A DNA stretch of 64,000 bases from Urechidicola croceus (GTDB taxonomy: Bacteria; Bacteroidota; Bacteroidia; Flavobacteriales; Flavobacteriaceae), in NCBI GenBank assembly GCA_905181865.1, contig CAJIZG010000001.1:682001-746000 (forward strand). Direction: 5' to 3'. The notes beneath the pieces were generated by a model, which saw nothing but the letters and a program-made list of their open reading frames with translations, was not told the origin of the DNA and did not search any database. Positions 18,094 to 26,237 of the stretch are shown here, piece after piece (within the stretch, counting starts at the first letter, position 1; every line of letters starts with the position of its first letter). Both the position numbers and the translations under genes were made by a program.

Positions 18094-19493
18094 TATATCG
18101 TATCTTTTAAGAAGTTAGCAAACTTCAAAACGAGTTCCTCATTGTTTTTTGCTGCAGTAACCTGCAATCCTGTAACGGTTCCTTGAGGAACTGTCAAGGT
18201 TGGTAATTGTCCTAAACTAAATCCTACAGTATAGGCATCAGACAAATACATGGCATGCGGATCTTTTAAACTCTCTCCTATTTTTGGAGGAGGACTTGGT
18301 GTAACAGGTGATAAAATAATATCTACCTCCTTAAAATCTGTATCAAAATTTGTAGAAATTTGATCTCTTAGTGTTAAGCCCTTCAAATAAATATCATCAG
18401 AAAAACCTTGAGATAACACTTGATTTCCACCAACTATTCTGCGCTTTGACTCTTCTGAAAAACTTTCAGATCGCGTGGTCGCATAGGTATCAATTAAATT
18501 CTCCCCTTCAATACGATTTCCATAGTTTGAACCATCTAACCTAGATAAGTTGGATGCTGTTTCTGCCATTGCCAAGGTGTAATAAGTAGAAACTAACGTA
18601 TCTCCTTTAAAAAAATCCAATTCCTTTACTTCTATTCCTTGTGCCTTTATCTTTTCTATCGACGCAAAGAAATCAGCCTTAACTGCAGCATCAATTGCAT
18701 CCCCTTCTATAAAATTTTTAAAATACCCTACCTTCGTTCCACTTGCGTCCTTTGCAATTTCTTGCTCACTAATTTCTGTAGATAAAATAGTTGTTTGATC
18801 TTTACTATCTTTTCCACTCATCGCATTCAACACAATGCGAATATCTTCAACAGACTTCGCCAATGGTCCTACACAATCTGTAGAAGAAGCGTATGCCATT
18901 AATCCGAAACGTGAAATACGTCCGTACGTTGGTTTAAATCCGTAAATTTTATTGTATCCTGCTGGCTGACGAATAGATCCTCCTGTATCACCTCCAATAG
19001 AAAACACCGTATAATCTTTGGCTACATTCACCGCTGATCCTCCACTAGAACCGCCACTAACGAATGCTGGATTGATTGCATTTTTAACAGGGCCAAAAAT
19101 AGTATTCTCACTAGACGAACCATGTCCAAAACTATCACAATTTTCTTTTACTAAGGGAATAGCACCTACATCCAATAATTTTTGAATGGCCGTTGCGGTA
19201 TAAGGCGACTTGTAATTTTTTAACATATCAGAAGAGGCAGTCGTATACGTGCCTTGCACCATATACACATCTTTAATTCCAAATGGAATTCCTTCTAATA
19301 ATCCGATTTTCTCACCATTGTTTATTTTGGCATCTACCTTTGCCGCTAAATCTATTGCTGTTTCCTCTAATAAAGAGTTTACAGAATTATAGGCATTCGC
19401 TTTTAGTAATTCTAATCGTTCTTGCACTAGTGAAGTACAAGTAATTTGTTTAGACACGAGTTGCTCGTGTATCTTTTTTATCTGTGACTCCAT
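18093..19493 (-). CDS. gatA: Asp/Glu-tRNA amidotransferase subunit A
   Basis: A 466-residue amidase-signature enzyme that releases ammonia from glutamine or asparagine for GatB. The catalytic Lys lies in GIPFGIKDVYMVQGTYTT, and the Ser-cisSer pair is in the glycine-serine loop FVSGGSSGGSAVNVA with GGDTGGSIRQPA following. Length is slightly short but complete. The gene sits one base after gatC and overlaps gatB/aspS, so the three subunits are translated as one unit. Confidence 0.96.
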   Translation of the reverse strand: MESQIKKIHEQLVSKQITCTSLVQERLELLKANAYNSVNSLLEETAIDLAAKVDAKINNGEKIGLLEGIPFGIKDVYMVQGTYTTASSDMLKNYKSPYTATAIQKLLDVGAIPLVKENCDSFGHGSSSENTIFGPVKNAINPAFVSGGSSGGSAVNVAKDYTVFSIGGDTGGSIRQPAGYNKIYGFKPTYGRISRFGLMAYASSTDCVGPLAKSVEDIRIVLNAMSGKDSKDQTTILSTEISEQEIAKDASGTKVGYFKNFIEGDAIDAAVKADFFASIEKIKAQGIEVKELDFFKGDTLVSTYYTLAMAETASNLSRLDGSNYGNRIEGENLIDTYATTRSESFSEESKRRIVGGNQVLSQGFSDDIYLKGLTLRDQISTNFDTDFKEVDIILSPVTPSPPPKIGESLKDPHAMYLSDAYTVGFSLGQLPTLTVPQGTVTGLQVTAAKNNEELVLKFANFLKDTI

Positions 19494-19494
19494 C

Positions 19495-19764
19495 TTAGTT
19501 TTCTATAACTTTAGCAACTACTAAATACCCCTCTTTCTCTATTGGAAAGTTTTCTTTGATGATTTGCCTTTCAACAACAGAACTTTCAACAACAACATCT
19601 TCTCTCAAATCATTAATTGACACCGCATTATGATTGACATTATTTAAAGAATTATTAGTTGTTGGATTTGCATTTTTAATTTCCTCGAACAATTTGTTCA
19701 CAGCCTCAGAAGGTTGCGCTCCTTTAATACTCGACAATATGTCGACAGTCATTATCTTACTCAT
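19495..19764 (-). CDS. gatC: Asp/Glu-tRNA amidotransferase subunit C (divergent N-terminus)
   Basis: An 89-residue protein whose C-terminal half matches GatC (INDLREDVVVESSVVERQ, then PIEKEGYLVVAKVIEN). GatC is the small clamp that wraps GatA and GatB. The N-terminal half (MTVDILSSIKGAQPSEAVNKLFEEI) does not resemble the usual GatC helix pair and is followed by an Asn-rich stretch, so this is a divergent form. Context directly upstream of gatA supports the call. Confidence 0.8.
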   Translation of the reverse strand: MSKIMTVDILSSIKGAQPSEAVNKLFEEIKNANPTTNNSLNNVNHNAVSINDLREDVVVESSVVERQIIKENFPIEKEGYLVVAKVIEN

Positions 19765-19979
19765 GTCTTTTTATTTAATTAATGATCCCAATTAAGCATC
19801 CTTTTTTTATTTGATATATGCCAAACTTTTCAGCCTGCAAAATTACGAAAGTTTATGGCGAATGTAACTAAATATACCGATTTTCGGCTTCTTTAAAGCC
19901 CCTTAAACAAAACTTCAAACTACTAAAAACACAAAAACCCGCAATATGCGAGTTTTTATAATAGTAAAAAGACACTATT

Positions 19980-20927
19980 CTAGAGCAGTCCCCCCAAATA
20001 CCTTTCGGCATCTAACGCCGCCATACATCCAGTTCCAGCAGCAGTAACCGCTTGTCGATACTCATGATCCTGCACATCACCTGCAGCAAATACACCTGGT
20101 AAATTTGTTTTTGTAGATTTTCCTTTTGTGATTAGATATCCAATTTCATTCATATCTAATATTCCCGTAAACAAATCAGTATTAGGCTTATGCCCAATAG
20201 CTATAAATACTCCAGTAACAGGAATAGTTGTTTTTTCTTGCGTCTGATTGTTCACAGCAATAACACCTTCCACAACGCTTTCGCCTAAAACTTCCTCCAT
20301 TTCAGTATTATACAACACTTTTATATTCTCCGTTTTATCAACTCTGTGCTGCATTGCTTTTGAAGCTCTCATATAATCTTTACGAACCAACAAAGTAACT
20401 GTCTTACATATATTTGATAAATACGTTGCTTCTTCAGCAGCAGTATCACCCGCTCCAATGACTACAACATCTTGTCCTTTATAAAAGAATCCGTCGCATG
20501 TAGCACAGGCAGAAACTCCACCACCAATTAAGCGTTGTTCACTTTCTAAACCTAAATATTTAGCTGTTGCTCCCGTAGAGATAATAATTGTCTCCGCTTC
20601 TATCTCTTTATCCTCGTCTACAACTACCTTGTGAATACCTCCAACTTCTTTACTTAATTCAACCTTTGAAACATATCCAAAACGAATTTCTGTTCCAAAA
20701 CGCTCCGCTTGATTCTTAAAATCTTCCATCATCTTAGTTCCATCGGTACCTTTTGGATATCCTGGGTAATTATCAACTTCCGTCGTTGTGGTTAATTGTC
20801 CACCCATTTGCATACCTGTATACATGATTGGTTTTAAATCAGCACGTGCTGCATAGATCGCAGCAGCATAGCCCGCAGGACCCGATCCAATTATTAAACA
20901 CTTTATTCTTTCAATAGTATCTGACAT
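19980..20927 (-). CDS. trxB: Thioredoxin reductase
   Basis: A 315-residue FAD/NADPH flavoprotein that reduces thioredoxin. The FAD-binding GSGPAGYAAAIYAARA, the redox motif CATCDG, the NADPH-binding GAGDTAAEEATYLS and the C-terminal GVFAAGDVQDHEYRQ are all present. Length is normal. A TACTTTTG -7 element lies at 20951-20958 on minus, 23 bp before the ATG. The 215-bp space to gatC (19765-19979) holds no gene; an AT-rich hairpin with a T-run at 19935-19960 may be the trxB terminator. Confidence 0.97.
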   Translation of the reverse strand: MSDTIERIKCLIIGSGPAGYAAAIYAARADLKPIMYTGMQMGGQLTTTTEVDNYPGYPKGTDGTKMMEDFKNQAERFGTEIRFGYVSKVELSKEVGGIHKVVVDEDKEIEAETIIISTGATAKYLGLESEQRLIGGGVSACATCDGFFYKGQDVVVIGAGDTAAEEATYLSNICKTVTLLVRKDYMRASKAMQHRVDKTENIKVLYNTEMEEVLGESVVEGVIAVNNQTQEKTTIPVTGVFIAIGHKPNTDLFTGILDMNEIGYLITKGKSTKTNLPGVFAAGDVQDHEYRQAVTAAGTGCMAALDAERYLGGLL

Positions 20928-21085
20928 AAGTTTATTTTTTAAAAGAGGAACAAAAGTAAAATAATTAGCATTTTATACTTCCAAATGTTTATAAGTTTTT
21001 ACAATGCTCTTATTTAGATATTCAATAGCTTTATCAGTCTTAAAAATGCCGTTTTAATTACATGTTGTCTTTTTATTATTTTAAT

Positions 21086-21116
21086 CTTGTTGAATTGATA
21101 ATATATTCTATATTTG
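21086..21116 (+). promoter_or_regulatory. Promoter upstream of tRNA-Pro
   Basis: CTTG, 19 bases, then TATATTTG: an exact -7 element and three of four -33 bases. It lies about 90 bp before the tRNA. The rest of 20928-21207 shows no gene. Confidence 0.65.
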
Positions 21117-21207
21117 CAACCCAAAATTCGATGGAAGTTCCATCATAATTTTTGGTAAGAATCAAATAGAATTTAGATGTCAAACAAATTCTTTTTTTCT
21201 CTTAATT

Positions 21208-21282
21208 CGGGGTGTAGCGTAGCCCGGTTATCGCGCCTCGTTTGGGACGAGGAGGTCGCAGGTTCGAATCCTGCCACCCCGA
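21208..21282 (+). tRNA. tRNA-Pro (anticodon TGG)
   Basis: Cloverleaf: acceptor CGGGGTG pairs with CACCCCG, the anticodon stem CCTCG/CGAGG encloses loop TTTGGGA with anticodon TGG, and the T arm contains GGTTCGAATCC. The discriminator is A and CCA is not encoded. Confidence 0.95.
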
Positions 21283-21306
21283 CAAATTATAGTATCAATC
21301 TATACT

Positions 21307-21345
21307 AAAAACCTGTTAATCGTATGATTAACAGGTTTTCTGTTT
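21307..21345 (+). terminator. Terminator after tRNA-Pro
   Basis: AAAACCTGTTAATC-GTAT-GATTAACAGGTTTT is a 14-bp stem followed by CTGTTTTT, 24 bp after the tRNA. Confidence 0.85.
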
Positions 21346-21459
21346 TTATGAATATCATATGAATTGATATCATCTAAATAAAAAAGATTGGCAAACGCAT
21401 TTACCAAAAATATATACATTTTGAATACCCGCATATTTGCAAAGAAATCGTATTTTTGT

Positions 21460-21639
21460 TACTCGTTTAAAGCAAATATTCCTTTCCCTGTAAATAAAGA
21501 ACATTTTGATAGATGGATTGCGCTGTTTGAAAAAAACATTGACTATTTATTTTAAAGGGAAATAGCCGAACATACTAAAATCAGGGCTAGGTCAATAGTT
21601 CACACGTTTCAAATAAAATTAGAACATATTAAAAATTAA
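21460..21639 (+). pseudogene. Group III truncated haemoglobin remnant
   Basis: The frame reads PFPVNKEHFDRWIALFEKN then IDYLF-stop, and continues in the same frame as REIAEHTKIRARSIVHTFQ then IKLEHIKN-stop. The HFDRW..LF and RAR..A..Q.K patterns are those of the C-terminal half of group III truncated globins. The N-terminal half is missing and an in-frame TAA interrupts the rest. No start codon is visible. It lies directly upstream of the azurin gene. 21346-21459 holds no gene. Confidence 0.7.
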
Positions 21640-21657
21640 ACTATAAAACACAAATAA

Positions 21658-22164
21658 ATGAAAAAAGTAATATTATTAGTATCCGTAGCGTTAATTGCAA
21701 TAAGTTGTGGCAACGATAAAAAAATAAAACAAGAAGCCAAACCGGCAGTAAAACAAGAAGTTGTAGAGGAACCGAAAAAAGAAACTTCCTTGAAAGAAGT
21801 AACAATTTTATTGTCTTCAAGCGACCAAATGCAATACGACAAAAATGAGCTAAAGGTAGAAGCAGGACAAAAGGTAACCCTTACCTTAAAACATACAGGT
21901 AAAATGGCAAAAAGCGCAATGGGGCATAATTTTGTACTGCTTAAAAAAGGGGTAGATATTCCCAAATTTGCTGAAAAAGCAATGGTTGCAGCAGATACTG
22001 AATACATTCCTAAAGGAGATGACATTATTGTAAATACAAAACTTATTGGAGGAGGAGAAAGTATTACCATAACCTTTAATGCACCTGCCAAAGGTAGTTA
22101 TGACTACATCTGTACCTTCCCTGGTCATTATACAATTATGAAAGGAAAATTTATAGTAGAATAA
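21658..22164 (+). CDS. Azurin-like cupredoxin lipoprotein
   Basis: A 168-residue type 1 copper protein. The signal ends ALIAISCG, a lipobox, so it should be a lipoprotein. A Lys/Glu-rich spacer is followed by an azurin domain from VTILLSSSDQMQYD. Copper ligands are visible: His in MGHNFVLL, and the C-terminal Cys-His-Met set in YICTFPGHYTIMKG. Azurins shuttle electrons, for example to nitrite reductase or peroxidases. It is intact although both flanking genes are decayed, which suggests retention under selection. Confidence 0.92.
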   Translation: MKKVILLVSVALIAISCGNDKKIKQEAKPAVKQEVVEEPKKETSLKEVTILLSSSDQMQYDKNELKVEAGQKVTLTLKHTGKMAKSAMGHNFVLLKKGVDIPKFAEKAMVAADTEYIPKGDDIIVNTKLIGGGESITITFNAPAKGSYDYICTFPGHYTIMKGKFIVE

Positions 22165-22175
22165 AAACAGTGAAA

Positions 22176-22831
22176 ATGAGCAATAAAAACTAAATACGGC
22201 ACAAGGGCATTGGCTATTAGTTAAAATGGGGGAGAAAGTCTTACGCCCTAGAGGAAAAGAACTGACCTTGTAATTAATTGACGGACTTCATATTGGCAAT
22301 ATGGATAAGGCATTAGAGTTTGCCCCGGGCTTGGGTTTTACCGCTTCAATTGCCTTAAAAAACAACCAAAAAAATTATACGGGTGTTGAATTAAATGAAG
22401 AAGTTGCCCAGATTTTACGAAAAAACATCCATGGCGAAGATAGAGAAATTATAATTGGAAATGCTTCAAAATCGACCTTACCAGATCGTTTGTCAGATAA
22501 AGTTTATGGAGAAGCCATGTTAACGATGTAGGCGGATCATAAAAAATCTGAAATTATAAAAGAGGCCAGTAGAATTTTAAAAAAAGGAGGTCTTTACGGT
22601 ATTCATAAACTGGGCTTAACTCCAAATGAATTGGAGAAGATAACCAAAGCCAAGATTCAGCAAGAACTGGCAGAAATGATTAAGGTCAACGCCCGCCCCT
22701 TAACCGAGAAAAAATGGAAAAATCTATTGGAAAAAGAGGGCTTTAAAATTATTGAAGTATATAAAAACCCCATGCATTTGTTAGAACCGAAAAGAGTTAT
22801 ACAAGACGAAGGTTTTAATGTTACTAAATAA
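22176..22831 (+). pseudogene. Class I SAM-dependent methyltransferase, nonsense-mutated
   Basis: The reading frame encodes a continuous methyltransferase-like protein: QGHWLLVKMGEKVLRPRGKE, then ALEFAPGLGFTASIAL (SAM motif I), then ASRILKKGGLYGIHKLGL (motif IV region). It contains in-frame stops at LTL-stop-LID (TAA) and MLTM-stop-ADHKK (TAG), and a frame change near the start codon. Both stops look like single substitutions of AAA and CAG. The ORF-track entries 22301-22531 and 22631-22831 are its fragments. Confidence 0.8.
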
Positions 22832-22834
22832 AAC

Positions 22835-23015
22835 TTTCTTGAGCTGATACACCAGTCTGACACGGGCTTAGGAATTCTTAGTTTATTGAATTATTTTAAA
22901 ACATACACTGTAAAAAATATAATTCCTAACGAACGCTATAAAGTTAATTTTACACGACAAGAAATGGCAAACCTAACTGGTTTGGGATCAAGTAATATTC
23001 TAGGGGGATATTTGT
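22835..23015 (+). pseudogene. Crp/Fnr-family regulator C-terminal fragment
   Basis: An open frame ends NERYKVNFTRQEMANLTGL, matching the start of the Crp/Fnr winged-helix DNA-binding domain (TRQE.AN.TGL). It then departs from the family where RVETVIR would follow. The N-terminal cyclic-nucleotide-like domain is absent. The break coincides with the beginning of the IS remnant, which probably cut the gene. Confidence 0.6.
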
Positions 23016-23052
23016 AAAAGCGTTATTTTTGCAAATCTAAAAAGCATGTTTT

Positions 23053-23394
23053 TTGAATATAGATTTAGCCAAGTATTTATTACCAGAAGGGGTTTTAGAT
23101 TATTTTGATATTGTAGATGATAACACTCAAGATGATCGGATACATTTTTATTTAGAAGAGAAAAATATACGACTGAAAGAACACCGATCACAAATAGCAC
23201 AATCCAGAGGTTTCTCCCCAGAAATGACAATTGAAGACTTCCCATTAAGAGGTAAACCAGTATTACTTTACATAAAGCGCAGACGCTGGACACTTCTTAG
23301 TTCCGGGAGGATTGTAAAAAGAGATTGGAAATTAGTGGCAAAAGGTATTCGTATAACTAGCGAGTTTGCCTCTTTTTTAAAAGGTACCACTTGA
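23053..23394 (+). CDS. ISAon1-type transposase N-terminal region protein
   Basis: A 113-residue protein, NIDLAKYLLPEGVLDYFDIV then LRGKPVLLYIKRRRWTL, of the kind encoded as the first ORF of ISAon1-type elements, where it supplies the DNA-binding part. It begins at a TTG; no in-frame ATG exists, so the start codon may have been lost. A TTATTTTTG -7-like element lies just upstream. The second ORF is broken, so the element should be immobile. Confidence 0.7.
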   Translation: MNIDLAKYLLPEGVLDYFDIVDDNTQDDRIHFYLEEKNIRLKEHRSQIAQSRGFSPEMTIEDFPLRGKPVLLYIKRRRWTLLSSGRIVKRDWKLVAKGIRITSEFASFLKGTT

Positions 23395-23640
23395 CACCCA
23401 TGCTTTGAGTGCCAAACGTTTTTGAGATCATTACAAAACCAATGGTAACTCTCTTCAATATCAATACAAAAACCATCTTAGCCGTTTTAAAGATTGGACA
23501 CAAAAGAACATACTCAGGATTGGTTGCTCTATCAAAAAAATATCGGTAAGTATTTAAGTTTAGATGAAACTTCTTTATCTAATCGTGACCTTTACACAAT
23601 CTTAACCAACAAGAATGCTGAACACCAATAAATTAGTAAA
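23395..23640 (+). pseudogene. ISAon1-type transposase, truncated and frameshifted
   Basis: Fragments QYQYKNHLSRFKDWTQK and, one frame over, HTQDWLLYQKNIGKYLSLDE then TSLSNRDLYTILTNK are recognisable. LSLDETSLSN is the start of the catalytic domain with its first Asp. The remainder of the DDE domain is missing. Confidence 0.7.
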
Positions 23641-23770
23641 TTGTGTGAAATACAATCGCCTATTTGTCAAATCCAATAATGAAATTTTTGTTTTTGTATT
23701 AGGTAAATATGGTTTTATGAAAAAATTAGTGATTGAGGAGGTAGACTAGCAGGTACCATGAAACTTTAAA

Positions 23771-23797
23771 CCGCTTTATAAAAAGGCGTTTTTTTAA
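23771..23797 (+). terminator. Hairpin with U-tract before udk
   Basis: CGCTTT-ATAA-AAAGGCG with one bulge, followed by TTTTTTT. It isolates the udk unit from the decayed island. Confidence 0.55.
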
Positions 23798-23848
23798 ATC
23801 ATAATCGCCCTCTTTTTTTTGTAAATTTGCTGTGATAAAAATTGAAGT

Positions 23849-24457
23849 ATGCTTATTATAGGAATTGCTGGAGGGACTGGAAGTGGTAAAACTACGATAG
23901 TTGAAAATATTTTAAAGGTAGTACCTCAAAAGAATATAAGTGTGATTACGCAAGACTCTTATTATAACGACACAAGCCATCTAAATTCGAAAGAAAGGAC
24001 TCAGATAAACTTTGACCATCCTAATTCTATTAATTTTTCACTACTAGTTGATCATATTAATCAATTAAAAAGTGGCCAATCGATAGCGCAACCTATTTAC
24101 TCATTTACAAGTCATAATAGAACGAATCAAACTAAAACAATCATACCTCCAAAAGTTTTAATTATAGAAGGTATTTTAATATTTAACCATAAACACCTAC
24201 GAGATTTGTGTACTATTAAAATATTTGTACAGGCAGAAGCTGATGAAAGATTAATACGTAGAGTAAAAAGAGATATTCAAGAACGAGGACGCGATTTAAA
24301 TGAAGTATTTAGCAGATACCAAAACACGCTAAAACCAATGCACAATCAATTTATTGAACCTACAAAAGAATTTGCTGATATCATTATACCTAACGATCGT
24401 TTAAATACCGTAGCCATTGACATACTCAAAACCATAATTAATGATAAACTTACTTAA
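23849..24457 (+). CDS. udk: Uridine kinase
   Basis: A 202-residue pyrimidine-salvage kinase phosphorylating uridine and cytidine. It has the Walker A GGTGSGKTT, the substrate motif DSYYND, NFDHPNS, and the lid motif RRVKRDIQERGRDL. Length is typical. A TAAATTTG -7 element at 23822-23829 precedes the start. The stop codon directly adjoins the divIC start, so the two genes form an operon. Confidence 0.95.
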   Translation: MLIIGIAGGTGSGKTTIVENILKVVPQKNISVITQDSYYNDTSHLNSKERTQINFDHPNSINFSLLVDHINQLKSGQSIAQPIYSFTSHNRTNQTKTIIPPKVLIIEGILIFNHKHLRDLCTIKIFVQAEADERLIRRVKRDIQERGRDLNEVFSRYQNTLKPMHNQFIEPTKEFADIIIPNDRLNTVAIDILKTIINDKLT

Positions 24458-24772
24458 ATGAAATTTAATAAAATTAAGGATAATAAAGTATTTAAAATTG
24501 TAAGCAATCGCTATTTTATCATATTTATTAGTTTTGTAATTTGGATGGTGTTCTTTGATGAGAATTCTTTTTTTGTGGATAGAAAATTTAACAAAACAAT
24601 CGATAAATTAGAAGCAGATAAGGACTACTATCTTAAAGAAATTGAAAAAGATACTAACAAAATTAATGAATTAGAAGATCCTGACAAATTAGATGAATTC
24701 GCAAGGCAGAAATACAATATGAAGAAAGAAAATGAGGATATATTTATCATTGAGTATGATACGCTAAAATAA
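24458..24772 (+). CDS. FtsB/DivIC-family septum formation protein
   Basis: A 104-residue single-pass membrane protein: a membrane helix (YFIIFISFVIWMVFF) is followed by a coiled coil (KTIDKLEADKDYYLKEIEKD) and the family end LDEFARQKYNMKKENEDIF. It helps assemble the divisome with FtsL and FtsQ partners. It is co-transcribed with udk, with ATG immediately after the udk stop. In related genomes, as I recall, mutA follows directly; here a decayed trpB intervenes. Confidence 0.88.
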   Translation: MKFNKIKDNKVFKIVSNRYFIIFISFVIWMVFFDENSFFVDRKFNKTIDKLEADKDYYLKEIEKDTNKINELEDPDKLDEFARQKYNMKKENEDIFIIEYDTLK

Positions 24773-24783
24773 TCCACATAATA

Positions 24784-24828
24784 AATAGGCTCGAGTCATA
24801 AATTGTATAACTCGACCCTATATTTTTT
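24784..24828. terminator. Bidirectional hairpin after divIC
   Basis: ATAGGCTCGAGT pairs with ACTCGACCCTAT (one mismatch) around a 13-nt loop and is followed by ATTTTTTTA on plus. It sits between divIC and the end of the antisense trpB relic. Confidence 0.7.
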
Positions 24829-24832
24829 TAAG

Positions 24833-26045
24833 TTAATCTGGCAAACCGAAAATGTCTAATACATAATCAAAGTCTTTATACCCAAGTCCTCTTAAATTTA
24901 TCAAAATAGATTTTTTTTAGTGTTTTTTAGCCGATTTTAAGGCATATACAATGGCATGCGCACTCTCCAACGCTGGAATAATTCCCTCCAATCTACTCAG
25001 TTCAAAAAAAGCATCTATACACTCTGTATCAGTTATACTATCATACTTGACTTTTTCTAAATCCTTTAGAATACTGTGCTCTGGACCTATACAAGGATAA
25101 TCTAAACCACTGGCAACAGAATGTACCGGTGCAGAATTCCCTCCCCTATCTTGAGACATATAATATTTAAAACCATGAATAATACCTGAAGATCTAAGCT
25201 TCATTGTAGCAGCATGTTCATCAATTTCAAAGGATTTACCTGCAGGCCCAACGCCGTATAATTTACACTCCTCATCTCCTAAGAAAGCCGAAAAAATTCC
25301 CATGGCATTACTTCCTCACCCTATACACGCGACTACAAGATCTGGTAATTCACTGGTCATAACCATAAATTGATCTTTCGCTTCTATTCGCATTACTTGC
25401 TAAAATCACGAACCATCATAGGAAATGGATATTGCCCAACAACAGAGCCAATAGAGTAAATTGTATTTATTGGATCTTTTAAATAGGCCTGAAAAGCACT
25501 ATCAATTAACTCCTTAGTATTTTTAATCCATGAGTAACTGGAATCACAGTAGCACCCAATTTTTTCATTCACTGAATATTTGGATGTTCCTTGTCCATAT
25601 CAAGTTCACCTGTCTGAATTTCACATTCGAAACCAAAATAGGCTGCCGCTATAGTCAAGGCCACACCATCCTTTCTTGCACTAGTTTCAGCAATTAATTT
25701 CTTTTTGCCTAAATATTTTGCCATCAAAGTTTCACCCATACGGTGATTCAGTTTATGCGCACTGGTATGATTTAAATCTTCCCTCTTCAAATAAATCTGC
25801 CCACCATACTTACTAGAGAGTCGGTTCTAATCATAAATAGGAGTAGGCCTTCCTTGGTACTATTTTCGAATGCTTCTCAATTCAGAAATAAACTTATGAG
25901 ATGTAATGATAGCAAAATACGCATCATTTATTTTACTCATTTCAGACTCCAATTGTAGCGGTATAAAGGCACCACCATATTCATTAAAGAAACCTTCGCA
26001 ATTCGGATATTTTTTAAAATAATTTTCAGAAATCAAATTTATATA
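24833..26045 (-). pseudogene. Second tryptophan synthase beta chain (trpB2), heavily mutated
   Basis: Minus-strand fragments trace a complete TrpB: EGFFNEYGGAFIPLQLESEM, the PLP-lysine region [73 protein letters not shown] and a terminal DIFGLPD-stop. Several frameshifts and stops separate them, and GAGQ has become SARK. The sequence differs from the operon TrpB, so it is a distinct paralogue and not a recent duplicate. It lies antisense between divIC and mutA. Confidence 0.85.
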
Positions 26046-26207
26046 TTTTTTGAATTATTCAGCTACTTGCTAGAGAGTTATTACCTGCCGAGTAAAATTA
26101 AGATTAATATCAAATTCATCTAATAAAAATTCTCATGTCTGACTTAAAAATGGTGAAATAACTTATAAATTTTTTCATGTTAATAGCCTCAAAATTCAAA
26201 GAATACA

Positions 26208-26215
26208 TATCTTTG
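26208..26215 (+). promoter_or_regulatory. Promoter -7 element for mutAB
   Basis: TATCTTTG fits TAnnTTTG and lies 22 bp before the mutA ATG. No clear TTTG -33 box is present 19 bases upstream. Confidence 0.45.
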
Positions 26216-26237
26216 ATAAAATCAAGAATTGACAAAA

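Larger units (their letters stand above)
23017..23640 (+). mobile_element. Degenerate ISAon1-type insertion sequence
   Basis: It contains the small N-terminal-region ORF and a collapsed transposase ORF of the two-gene ISAon1 type. Terminal inverted repeats were not identified, so the limits are approximate. The left edge follows the Crp/Fnr break. A 44-codon ORF at 23615-23749, not recognised, covers the right edge. Confidence 0.6.

Noticed and set aside
21636-22091. 151-codon minus ORF over azurin
   Set aside because: The plus strand encodes azurin with all copper ligands; the minus ORF is a shadow.
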